DNA of 64,000 bases from Alteribacter aurantiacus DSM 18675. GTDB lineage: Bacteria > Bacillota > Bacilli > Bacillales > Salisediminibacteriaceae. Each line of letters starts with the position of its first letter. The first letter of the stretch is position 1. The stretch spans positions 1 to 64,000 of the forward strand of contig NZ_AUCJ01000012.1 in assembly GCF_000429705.1 (NCBI RefSeq). Reading direction: 5' to 3'. Positions 33,811 to 41,642 of the stretch are shown one piece after another. The translations under genes and the position numbers were made by a program. The notes beneath the pieces are model-generated. The model was not told where the DNA came from, did not search any database, and worked only from the letters and a program-made list of their open reading frames with translations.

Positions 33811-34035
33811 TTATTGTAAAAAAGACTCAAATTGGTGATAATCAGGATTTTCAGTTAGTGCTTTCTCGCACTCTTCACAGATCGCTTTCACGTGTGTTTC
33901 TCCACGATCGTCATAATTGATCATGGTTTCCCGTTCCTCTTCGTTAAGGAGATGAAACCCTAATCTTTCTTCATCTGAATGATTAATTGAACCTAGTTTC
34001 GTCCGACAATGACGACATTCATAATGTATAGCCAT
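33811..34035 (-). CDS. fin: Anti-sigma-F factor Fin
   Basis: A 74-residue zinc-ribbon protein with CRHC near the N-terminus and CEEC near residue 53. The B. subtilis homologue (YabK) is made in the forespore and inhibits sigma-F to aid the switch to sigma-G. The ATG at 34035 has AGGAGG 7 nt upstream. It lies between pth and mfd, as in B. subtilis. Confidence 0.92.
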   Translation of the reverse strand: MAIHYECRHCRTKLGSINHSDEERLGFHLLNEEERETMINYDDRGETHVKAICEECEKALTENPDYHQFESFLQ

Positions 34036-34117
34036 GATATATCCTCCTAACAAACCTATGCAAAACCTTCTTGCAATAGTATGAACGGAGAAAATACCGG
34101 TTATTCACTTGTTTTCG

Positions 34118-34675
34118 TTAATTATAGTCATTCATCACTTGAAGAAACGGCTGTTTTGTCCATGATAAACACGCATCTGTGGCTTTTTCAACCGATTCAT
34201 CCATAAGTTTTCGTTCATCAGGTGCAAAGCGACCAAGAACATGATCCGTTACCGCTTGTCCTTGCACGGGTCTACCTACTCCAATTCGAATTCGTTTAAA
34301 CTCATCCGTGCCAAGGTGTTGAATAAGCGATTTAATGCCGTTATGACCACCCGCGCCGCCCTTTTGACGTAAACGAATCTTTCCAGGTGCAAGATCCAGG
34401 TCATCATACACGACTAGCAAATCTTCAGGCGTCATTTTATAAAAATTCATGAGAGGTGCTACCGCTTCACCGGATAAATTCATATACGTGAGAGGCTTTT
34501 GCAAAAAAATCTTTTCACTTCCCATGCCGGCAGAGCCATGAATCCCTTTAAACTTACTTTCTGTGAGCTCAATCGATAGCTTGTCTTGGCAGCGGTCAAT
34601 CACTTCGAATCCAACATTATGTCGAGTACCATCGTATTTCGCCCCCGGATTTCCTAGTCCTACGATTAACTTCAT
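34118..34675 (-). CDS. pth: Peptidyl-tRNA hydrolase
   Basis: Releases tRNA from prematurely dropped peptidyl-tRNA. The family start MKLIVGLGNPGAKYDGTRHNVGF includes the catalytic histidine; QKPLTYMNLSGEAV, VVYDDLDLAPGKIRLRQKGGAGGHNGIKS and RIRIGVGRP follow. The ATG at 34675 has GAGG 8 nt upstream; the longer frame adds a non-conserved leader. Known as spoVC in B. subtilis. Length 185. Confidence 0.97.
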   Translation of the reverse strand: MKLIVGLGNPGAKYDGTRHNVGFEVIDRCQDKLSIELTESKFKGIHGSAGMGSEKIFLQKPLTYMNLSGEAVAPLMNFYKMTPEDLLVVYDDLDLAPGKIRLRQKGGAGGHNGIKSLIQHLGTDEFKRIRIGVGRPVQGQAVTDHVLGRFAPDERKLMDESVEKATDACLSWTKQPFLQVMNDYN

Positions 34676-34803
34676 AGCAGTAACCTCACTTTCTTCTTCC
34701 CTATCAGAGCGGGTGAACCATTTTTTGAAAAACATTGTCGTCCCCTCTTCCTGATTTATGTATGTTTTTTGTCTATTTCGTACGGTGTTTGCTTTTTATT
34801 ATG

Positions 34804-34946
34804 GCTGTTTTCGTATATATGTTGTTTTTTTATTTTCTTTATCACTAGAATTGTTGTTGAAGCATACGGGCCCTTCGCTTTCCGTGGCGGTGCCCTTCTG
34901 CTTCAACTTTTTCTTGTATAAAAGCAACAATACTTCCGAAAACAGC
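34804..34946. mobile_element. TTGTTGCTTT-family element, complete copy B
   Basis: The element is bounded by GCTGTTTTCG (34804-34813) and its complement CGAAAACAGC (34937-34946). Inside these, ATGTTGTTTTTTT faces AAAAGCAACAA, and GTTGAAGCA faces TGCTTCAAC. The centre holds CGGGCCCTTCGCTTTCCGTG. It encodes nothing. The nested inverted repeats suggest a MITE-like non-autonomous element. Confidence 0.65.
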
Positions 34947-34949
34947 GTA

Positions 34950-35025
34950 TATTATTTTCTGCATCACTAGAATTGCGGCTGAAGCCTATGGGCCCTTTAT
35001 TTTTCGTGGCTGTGCCAGCCAGTCT
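34950..35025. repeat. TTGTTGCTTT-family repeat, partial copy C
   Basis: ATTTTCTGCATCACTAGAAT, GGCTGAAGCCTATGGGCCC and TTTTTCGTGGCTGTGCC repeat the central part of copy B immediately next to it, with about a quarter of bases changed. The outer arms are missing. Confidence 0.6.
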
Positions 35026-35123
35026 CGTGAGTTATCATGGAAGCTTGAGCGCATCTTTATCTTAATTGCTTTTCCATTCATTATATAACAGAACGATTCA
35101 TCATAAAACGTAGTATTTTTTGT

Positions 35124-35240
35124 TTAGTTGAATGAACGGTGGCTTTAGTCGAGTTAGGATAGAACTTAGTCGAGTTAGCAACCGCTTTAATCAAGTTAGC
35201 AGACTGCTTAGTCGAGTTAGCTTCCTATGAAGACAAGTTG
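35124..35240 (-). repeat. Phased 21-nt repeat array downstream of ctc
   Basis: Cores of TTAGTCGAGTTAG begin at 35145, 35166, 35187 (variant TTAATCAAGTTAG) and 35208, exactly 21 nt apart. Degenerate units begin at 35124 and about 35228. The 8 nt between cores vary freely. On the transcribed strand the core reads CTAACTCGACTAA. The array begins about 30 nt past the ctc terminator. Confidence 0.88.
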
Positions 35241-35269
35241 CCTCCCTTTTCACCATTAAATCCAAGGCG

Positions 35270-35302
35270 AAAAGAGGCATAACCTCAGTGGGTTATACCT
35301 CC
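35270..35302 (-). terminator. ctc terminator
   Basis: On the minus strand GAGGTATAACC and GGTTATGCCTC form a stem followed by TTTT. Confidence 0.9.
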
Positions 35303-35317
35303 ATTTCATTATCGATA

Positions 35318-35962
35318 TTATTCTTCTTTTTCACCTTGTGAATTTTCTTCGCCATCTTCAGCAGCTACTAATTCAGGCTCTTCGCCTCCTTCAGTGGCTG
35401 GCTCTTCTGGCTCCTCTGTAGGAGGCAATACGGAGACAACAACTTCTTCAGGGTCGTTGTTGAATTCGAAATCTCCCACGCCTTTAATGTCCTTCACTTG
35501 GATGGAATCATTCACATCTAAGTCGGATACATCAAGGTCGATGGAATCAGGAAGGTTCGCCGGAAGTGCTTTAACGGACAATTCGTATGCCGCAAGCTGC
35601 ACCACGCCGCCTTCTTTCGCTCCTTTTGATTCTCCAATCAAGTTCACAGGAATATCAGCATCAAGTTCACTCTTCATGTCTACTGCGTAGAAGTCTAAGT
35701 GAACAAATTCATTTTTAATGCGATCCACTTGCATGTCATAAATCATCACATCGTATTTTTTACCGTCTTTATCAAGCTTGAATACGCCTGTTTTACCAAC
35801 TTCACGGTAGGTTTTAAGAAATTCGATTTCATCTACTGTGACTGGTGTTGTGTCTAGTGATTTTCCGTATAGTACGGCCGGAATGCCTCCTGATTGACGA
35901 ATCTTGTTGAGTCTTGAACCTCGCAAATCCTTACGATCTACTGCTTGCAATACTGTTACCAT
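35318..35962 (-). CDS. ctc: General stress protein Ctc / ribosomal protein bL25
   Basis: Binds 5S rRNA in the large subunit. The N-terminal L25 domain runs from about 5 to 95 (RSRIRQ-like SRLNKIRQSGGIPAVLYGK, then FVHLDFYAVD). A TL5-type C-terminal domain follows (about 100-185), ending in a strongly acidic tail. Length 214 fits the long Ctc form. In B. subtilis it is sigma-B controlled; I saw no certain sigma-B promoter. It lies downstream of prs. Confidence 0.95.
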   Translation of the reverse strand: MVTVLQAVDRKDLRGSRLNKIRQSGGIPAVLYGKSLDTTPVTVDEIEFLKTYREVGKTGVFKLDKDGKKYDVMIYDMQVDRIKNEFVHLDFYAVDMKSELDADIPVNLIGESKGAKEGGVVQLAAYELSVKALPANLPDSIDLDVSDLDVNDSIQVKDIKGVGDFEFNNDPEEVVVSVLPPTEEPEEPATEGGEEPELVAAEDGEENSQGEKEE

Positions 35963-36083
35963 GTCTAGTCACCTCATCCTATTCGTATAGTACTGTTTTA
36001 CCCTACTTTGAATGATTTGAAACCATACTTTAAACCTTATCGCTGTTCTTTCTCAGCTGTTTCGCCGCCCTTGGGCGCACACC

Positions 36084-37034
36084 TTAATCAAAAAGCTTAC
36101 TTACAGAACGTTGCTCATGGACGTGAATGATCGCTTTCGCTAACAATTCACCTACTGAAAGCATGGTTACTTTTCCTGTTTTCTTTTCTTCAGGTAGGTT
36201 GATTGTGTTTGTCACAACCAGCTCTTTGATTTTTGAGTTTTCAATACGCTCCATAGCAGGACCGGAGAGTACTGGGTGTGTACAACAAGCGTACACGTCT
36301 TTTGCTCCCGATTCAACTAATGCGTTTGCTGCTAGGCTCATTGTACCTGCAGTGTCAATGATATCATCAATGATGATCGCCGTTTTGCCTTCTACGTTAC
36401 CAACGATGTTCATTACTTCAGCCACGTTCGGCTTTGGACGACGCTTATCAATGATAGCAATCGGTGCTTTTAAGCGATCCGCCATCTTACGGGCACGGAT
36501 AACGCCACCGTGGTCCGGAGATACAATAACCACGTCATCGAAGTTCTTTCCTTCAAAGTAGTCAGCCAAAATCGGAACACCGACGAGCTGGTCTACTGGG
36601 ATATCAAAGAACCCTTGAATCTGTGTTGCGTGAAGGTCGAGTGCAATCACTCGTGTAGCACCGGCTGTTTCTAGGAGGTTTGCTACAAGCTTTGCTGTTA
36701 TCGGCTCACGTGAGCGGGCTTTTCTGTCTTGACGGGCATAGCCATAGTAAGGCATAACCACGTTGATCGTTTTCGCAGATGCACGCTTAAGAGCGTCAAT
36801 CATAATGAGAAGCTCCATAATATGCTCATTTGCCGGAGAAGAAGTGGACTGAATGATGTATGTATCACAGCCACGAATACTTTCTTCAATATTAATTTGG
36901 ATCTCACCATCACTAAATCTTGAAACGGAGCTTTTCCCCATTTCTATTCCAATGTGATCCGTAATCTCGTGAGCGAGCTCCGGGTTTGAGTTCAATGTAA
37001 ATACTTTAAGCTTTCCATCACCATATTGGGACAT
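36084..37034 (-). CDS. prs: Ribose-phosphate pyrophosphokinase
   Basis: Makes PRPP from ribose 5-phosphate and ATP, feeding purine, pyrimidine, histidine and tryptophan synthesis. The flexible ATP loop YYGYARQDRKARSREPITAK (about 98-117) and the PRPP motif AIIIDDIIDTAGT (about 220) are intact. SRFSDGEIQINIEESIRGCD is the N-terminal family signature. The ATG at 37034 has GGAGG 11 nt upstream. It is 45 nt from glmU, so the two are probably cotranscribed. Confidence 0.97.
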   Translation of the reverse strand: MSQYGDGKLKVFTLNSNPELAHEITDHIGIEMGKSSVSRFSDGEIQINIEESIRGCDTYIIQSTSSPANEHIMELLIMIDALKRASAKTINVVMPYYGYARQDRKARSREPITAKLVANLLETAGATRVIALDLHATQIQGFFDIPVDQLVGVPILADYFEGKNFDDVVIVSPDHGGVIRARKMADRLKAPIAIIDKRRPKPNVAEVMNIVGNVEGKTAIIIDDIIDTAGTMSLAANALVESGAKDVYACCTHPVLSGPAMERIENSKIKELVVTNTINLPEEKKTGKVTMLSVGELLAKAIIHVHEQRSVSKLFD

Positions 37035-37078
37035 AATTGCACTTACCTCCATAGTAGTTAAAAGTTTTAAACACAGGC

Positions 37079-38443
37079 TTATTTATCTTTTTTTACGTAG
37101 TTTTCTTTGTTTGTTTGACGCTGGCGAGCGATAGCCAATGCTTCTCCCGGCACATCATCTGTAATCGTAGAGCCCGCCGCAACATATGCGCCCTCGCCTA
37201 CGGTTACTGGAGCAATTAAGTTTGAGTTACAGCCAATAAACGCTCCATCTTCAATCTTTGTAAGGTGCTTGTTTTTACCGTCATAGTTAACCGTAATTGA
37301 CCCGCACCCTACATTCACTTCGTCTCCAATCTCCGCATCGCCAAGATAGCTCAAGTGAGACGCCTTGCTTCCTTGTCCCATTTTTGTTTTCTTAATTTCT
37401 ACGAAGTTTCCAATACGAACATCATCAGAGATATCCGATTGTGGACGAATGTGAGCGAATGGTCCGATGGCTACGCCACTTCCCACTTCACTGTCATGAA
37501 CGACGGATTGTTTGACTGTGGTTTTGTTACCGATACGGCTGTTTTTCACTTCCGTGTGAGGGCCGATTACGCATTGGTCGCCAATCACAGTCCCGGCTTC
37601 AAGAACAACACCTGGGTAAAGGAGTGTATCCTTACCGATTTCAACACCGGCTTGGATGTACGTGCTCGTTGGGTCGATCATGCCGACACCCGCTTTCATA
37701 TGCTCTTTGTTAATACGCTTTTGCATGAATTGCTCAGCTTCCGAAAGAGCAACACGATCATTTACACCCATCGTTTCCTCAAAATGCGGTGTTTGATAGG
37801 CTGCAATCAATTCCCCTTGTTTTTGGAGAATCTCAATAACGTCAGGTAAGTAGTACTCTCCTTGAACGTTATCGTTATTGACGTGGGTAAGTGCTTCAAA
37901 AAGTGCTTCATTATCAAAGCAATACGTTCCTGTGTTAATTTCTTTCACGCTTCGCTCTTCAGTATTTGCATCTTTATGTTCAACGATTCGTTTGACAGCT
38001 TCGTTCTCATCTCGGAGCACACGACCATAACCTGTTGGATCTTCAGCTTTTGCTGTAAGAACAGTAACTTTAGCCCCTTGAGTCTCGTGGTACTCAAGTA
38101 ATTCATTGATTGTGTCCTGAGTAAGCAACGGTGTATCTCCGCATAAAACAACGGTAGTTCCCTTTTCACCCGCAAGTAAAGACTCAGCTTGCATAACAGC
38201 GTGACCCGTTCCTAGTTGTTCTTCTTGTAAGACGTACTCGGCGTCATTGCCAAGTCGATCTTTTACAAGTTCAGCTCCATGACCAATTACAGCGATTGTT
38301 TTTTCAACCTCACAGCCCTTGAGCTGGTCAACCACATGCTGTACCATTGCTTTTCCGCAAACAGGGTGCAGCACCTTGTACAAATCAGACTTCATTCGTG
38401 TTCCTTTACCTGCGGCTAAAATAACCGCGAACCGTTTACTCAT
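37079..38443 (-). CDS. glmU: Bifunctional N-acetylglucosamine-1-phosphate uridyltransferase / acetyltransferase
   Basis: Makes UDP-GlcNAc for wall synthesis. The N-terminal pyrophosphorylase has LAAGKGTRMKS (residues 10-20), QLGTGHAV and CGDTPLL. The C-terminal left-handed beta helix (about 250-450) shows hexapeptide repeats and the acetyltransferase active-site region GDAEIGDEVNVGCGSITVNYDG. It is 454 residues long and called gcaD in B. subtilis, where it also precedes prs. Confidence 0.97.
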   Translation of the reverse strand: MSKRFAVILAAGKGTRMKSDLYKVLHPVCGKAMVQHVVDQLKGCEVEKTIAVIGHGAELVKDRLGNDAEYVLQEEQLGTGHAVMQAESLLAGEKGTTVVLCGDTPLLTQDTINELLEYHETQGAKVTVLTAKAEDPTGYGRVLRDENEAVKRIVEHKDANTEERSVKEINTGTYCFDNEALFEALTHVNNDNVQGEYYLPDVIEILQKQGELIAAYQTPHFEETMGVNDRVALSEAEQFMQKRINKEHMKAGVGMIDPTSTYIQAGVEIGKDTLLYPGVVLEAGTVIGDQCVIGPHTEVKNSRIGNKTTVKQSVVHDSEVGSGVAIGPFAHIRPQSDISDDVRIGNFVEIKKTKMGQGSKASHLSYLGDAEIGDEVNVGCGSITVNYDGKNKHLTKIEDGAFIGCNSNLIAPVTVGEGAYVAAGSTITDDVPGEALAIARQRQTNKENYVKKDK

Positions 38444-38827
38444 AAAATACCTCCAGGGTGCGTTTTTCCATTATTGAATATATCTTAAAACTAGCGATAT
38501 TTCAAGGAAGCTTACTAGATTATCGGGTTTTCCATGATATGCTAATTCGTTGGTTAAAGTGAGCTTGCCTTTTGCAAACACAGCCTTTAAAGCTTCTTTT
38601 TAGCAATGGTTTATTATTCTATACCACAATATGGGATTGTGAATCCTCTGTTCCTTCTATGTAAAGCTCCGTAGGTCGCCATTCGCTCCCTTTTCTTGGT
38701 GGACCAGGGGATAAGGTGGGACACCGTGCTTCTCACTCTGATCGTGAAGCCTCTTAGTCTCTGCGTCGTAGGAACTTGAAGCGCCATCTTTTCGAAACCT
38801 AGCTAACACGATAAAAATGAACACAAA
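38444..38827. other. Intergenic region glmU-spoVG with repeat remnants
   Basis: TATGTAAAGCTCCG followed by CATTCGCTCCC at about 38657-38690 resembles the left end of the AAGCTCCG repeats at 48951 and 53023, but the rest has diverged. No ORF with a ribosome binding site is seen. Confidence 0.4.
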
Positions 38828-38862
38828 TAAAATAACCCGGTCTCCTAAGTGACCGGGTTATA
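38828..38862 (-). terminator. spoVG terminator
   Basis: On the minus strand AACCCGGTC and GACCGGGTT form a stem followed by ATTTTATTT. Confidence 0.85.
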
Positions 38863-38875
38863 TCCATTGTAAAAT

Positions 38876-39166
38876 TTAAGAAGCGCCTGCTTCCTCGTAT
38901 TCTACTTCTTCCTCTCCAGCCCGTTCGTACTCTGCAAGAACAGCTGTCTGGATTTTCTCTCTCGTTCGAGAGGAAATCGGATGCGCGATGTCTCTAAACT
39001 CTCCGTCTGGAGTACGCTTGCTCGGCATTGCTACAAACATGCCATTATTTCCGTCGATCACGCGAATGTCATGCACGACAAATTCATCATCGATGGTAAT
39101 AGATGCGATAGCGAGCATACGACCTTCCGTGTTTACACGGCGCAGTCTCACATCTGTTACTTCCAT
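38876..39166 (-). CDS. spoVG: Septation regulator SpoVG
   Basis: Small nucleic-acid-binding regulator. MEVTDVRLRRVNTEGRMLAI, DDEFVVHDIRVIDG and VAMPSKRTPDGEFRDIAHPI are almost identical to B. subtilis SpoVG. The C-terminus is extended by an acidic tail (EEEVEYEE), typical of salt-adapted Bacillaceae. The ATG at 39166 has AAGGTGG 8 nt upstream. yabJ, normally directly upstream, is absent; the hydroxybutyrate cluster fills that place. Confidence 0.96.
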   Translation of the reverse strand: MEVTDVRLRRVNTEGRMLAIASITIDDEFVVHDIRVIDGNNGMFVAMPSKRTPDGEFRDIAHPISSRTREKIQTAVLAEYERAGEEEVEYEEAGAS

Positions 39167-39209
39167 ATCTGCCACCACCTTTTCCGTATAATAGATTCTT
39201 GATTAACAA

Positions 39210-39235
39210 ATTCAACGTTTGTTGGAAAATTCCTT
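39210..39235 (-). promoter_or_regulatory. Predicted sigma-H promoter of spoVG
   Basis: On the minus strand AAGGAATTT (39227-39235) and GAAT (39210-39213) are 13 nt apart, matching the sigma-H pattern RAGGAWWW / GAAT known for B. subtilis spoVG. It lies about 45 nt upstream of the start codon. Confidence 0.65.
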
Positions 39236-39423
39236 CTATTTTTCTGAGAAATTTTAAAATTTGTAATCGTTATATTCAGAAGTAGCTACAACCTTCCTCC
39301 TGAGGCCTTTTTCCTAATTTAGAAGATGTGTGCAAAAAGCATGACGGACAGGGATCATTTACTGGACCGCCGGCGTATTTTGAGGGGGAAAACGACTTCA
39401 TAGAGCTACCTTTTATTACAAAA

Positions 39424-39449
39424 CAAAAGCCGCCCAACATGGACGGCCT
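39424..39449 (-). terminator. Hydroxybutyrate operon terminator
   Basis: On the minus strand GCCGTCC and GGGCGGC form a stem around ATGTT, followed by TTTTG. It lies about 50 nt past the SDR stop. Confidence 0.8.
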
Positions 39450-39500
39450 TCATCATTCCTTCTTCAAAATAATCTTATCGGTGCCGCAAATGGGGACGTC

Positions 39501-40241
39501 TTAAATAACAACCCCGCCATCCACACTGAGAATTTCACCTGTAATGAACCTTGCTTCGTCTGATGCGAGGAACAAATAGGCACTTGCAATGTCAGTTGGC
39601 GTAGCAAGATCCTTCAGCACGGCCTTCTCCTTCATCATGGTTAACACTTTTTCAGGCATCTTTTCAGTCATAGGTGTCAACACGAATCCTGGAGCTACGG
39701 CATTCACACGTACTTGATAGCGCCCGAGCTCTTTCGCCCATGTTTTCGTCATGCCATTGACTCCCCACTTCGTCGCAGCATAGTTGGTCTGTCCGAAATT
39801 TCCGTACGTACCCACAACCGAAGAAGCGTTAAGGATCACACCGCCACCTTGTTCTTTCATGACGGCAGCGGCTGCCTGTGTCACATTAAATACTCCTTTT
39901 AAATTCACATCAATCACTCGGTCCCACTGAGACTCTTCCATTTTTAACAACTGAGCATCTGCTGTAATACCAGCGTTATTTACGAGAATATCAATGCGAT
40001 CAAATGCTGCTTTTGCTTCCTCTACTAATGTTTGTATACCTTCACGATCAGTTACATTGACTGACACGGCAATCGCTCTACCGCCCTCCGCCTCAATTTC
40101 TTGAACGGTTTGCCTTATATCGTCTTCATTTAAATCCGCTACAATAACGTTTGCCCCTTCTCTTGCAAACACTAACGCTGTTTCTTTTCCAATGCCTCGT
40201 CCGGCACCTGTAATGATGGCTGTCTTTTCTTTTAATCTCAT
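39501..40241 (-). CDS. SDR oxidoreductase, probable 3-hydroxybutyrate dehydrogenase
   Basis: A 246-residue classical short-chain dehydrogenase. The NAD(P)-binding GAGRGIGKE (about residues 12-20), NNAG (88-91), catalytic serine in NASSVVG, and YAATKWG (Tyr-x-x-x-Lys, about 152-156) are all present. Sequence alone also fits a FabG/PhaB acetoacetyl-CoA reductase. The operon context (permease, CoA-transferase, sigma-54 activator, thiolase) favours oxidation of 3-hydroxybutyrate to acetoacetate, like yxjF in the B. subtilis yxjC-scoAB-yxjF operon. It is the last gene of the operon, 93 nt after the permease. Confidence 0.85.
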   Translation of the reverse strand: MRLKEKTAIITGAGRGIGKETALVFAREGANVIVADLNEDDIRQTVQEIEAEGGRAIAVSVNVTDREGIQTLVEEAKAAFDRIDILVNNAGITADAQLLKMEESQWDRVIDVNLKGVFNVTQAAAAVMKEQGGGVILNASSVVGTYGNFGQTNYAATKWGVNGMTKTWAKELGRYQVRVNAVAPGFVLTPMTEKMPEKVLTMMKEKAVLKDLATPTDIASAYLFLASDEARFITGEILSVDGGVVI

Positions 40242-40334
40242 GTTTATGTCTCCTTTAGTTCACATATAGTCTGTCTAGCCACATGACCGATCGAGCCTGC
40301 GCTAGGCTACTTTCTTCAAATGGCTGATTATGTC

Positions 40335-41624
40335 TTACAAAAATCCAATAATGGATACCAAGATCGCAACAAATACAGAAATGACAGGAATCACAACCCC
40401 AACCACAAAGATATCTTTATAGGCTTCTTTATGACTCATTCCTGTAATGGCCAGGAGTGTTAATACGGCTCCGTTATGAGGAAGAGCATCTAAACCACCA
40501 GACGCGATAGAAGCGACTCTGTGGAAGGCTTCAGGCGGAATCCCTGTAGCCATACTAATTTCGTAATACCTATCTCCAAGGGCTTCAAGAGCAATTCCCA
40601 TCCCGCCGGACGCAGAACCTGTAGCCCCGGCAAGAACATTGATCGCCGCCGCTTGTGAGATAAGAGGGTTTCCAGGAACACTTAAAACGATCTCAGTCAT
40701 GCGCTCAAAGCCCGGAACCGCACGTACAACAGCACCAAACCCTACCGCTGCACTCGTATTAATAATGGCAATAATTGAACCATTCGCTCCACCATTTATC
40801 GCTTTTGTAAACTGTTTAAACTTCGTAATGTTTAAGGCCATTATTGCGAGAATACCGATGATAAGGGCAATGACAATGTCTAGGTTAAAAAGGTTCAATG
40901 TACCAAGGACAATCAAGAGCGGAAGTACCGATAAAATAACATGAGGGACTTTTCCACCCTCATCTTCAGCCAATACTTTTTTATCTTTTGGTTCGGTATA
41001 GACCTCCCCTGTAGCAGTAAGTTTTTTCTCACGCCATCGAAGGTATAAATACCCTCCTACTGCCATAACAACTGCGGCTGAAATCCCCATTACTGGAGCA
41101 GCCATCGGTGTTGTCTGATAGTAAGGCATTGGGATAAGGTTTTGAATTTGAGGTGTACCCGGAAGAGCCGTCATCGTAAAGGTAAAAGCACCTAAAGCTA
41201 CTGTTGCCGGAATTAAACGTCTAGTAATGTTCGCTTCTCTAAACAGAGCCAATGCAAGTGGGTAAACAGCAAAGACAACCACAAACAAACTAACTCCACC
41301 ATAGGTAAGGACAGCAGCCGAAACGAGCACGCCTAATATAGCTCGTTCAGTACCAATGACCTTCGTTAATGCTAAGGCCACAGACTTTGCCATCCCCGTG
41401 TCTTCCATCAACTTCCCGAAGATCGCACCTAGCATAAAGACCGGGAACCACGTCTTCGCAAAATCAACGAAGCCTTGCATGTACGTGTCCGTATAAGCAT
41501 CCAAAAGATCAAGTCCACCGGTTAACGCCACCACACCGGCTGCAATTGGGGCCACCCAAATGATTGACCAACCTCTGTAGGCTAAAAACATGAGTAATGC
41601 TAAACCTAGTAAAATACCAAACAT
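40335..41624 (-). CDS. GntP-family permease, probable hydroxybutyrate transporter
   Basis: A 429-residue membrane carrier with about 12 hydrophobic segments. It shows GntP hallmarks: WFPVFMLGAIFGKLMEDTGMA near residue 60, ATVALGAFTFTMTALPGTPQIQN near 140, and GGLDALPHNGAVLTLLAITG near 385. B. subtilis YxjC, linked to scoAB, is the closest functional analogue I know. It starts 18 nt after the CoA-transferase stop with GGAGGG before the ATG, so the two are cotranscribed. Substrate is inferred from neighbours. Confidence 0.88.
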   Translation of the reverse strand: MFGILLGLALLMFLAYRGWSIIWVAPIAAGVVALTGGLDLLDAYTDTYMQGFVDFAKTWFPVFMLGAIFGKLMEDTGMAKSVALALTKVIGTERAILGVLVSAAVLTYGGVSLFVVVFAVYPLALALFREANITRRLIPATVALGAFTFTMTALPGTPQIQNLIPMPYYQTTPMAAPVMGISAAVVMAVGGYLYLRWREKKLTATGEVYTEPKDKKVLAEDEGGKVPHVILSVLPLLIVLGTLNLFNLDIVIALIIGILAIMALNITKFKQFTKAINGGANGSIIAIINTSAAVGFGAVVRAVPGFERMTEIVLSVPGNPLISQAAAINVLAGATGSASGGMGIALEALGDRYYEISMATGIPPEAFHRVASIASGGLDALPHNGAVLTLLAITGMSHKEAYKDIFVVGVVIPVISVFVAILVSIIGFL

Positions 41625-41642
41625 GTAAATTCCCTCCTCTTC

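Noticed and set aside
33880..33900. Possible parS site (TTTCACGTG)
   Set aside because: Only half of the 16-bp parS consensus is present, inside fin. Other CACGTG occurrences (36706, 54665) fit no better.
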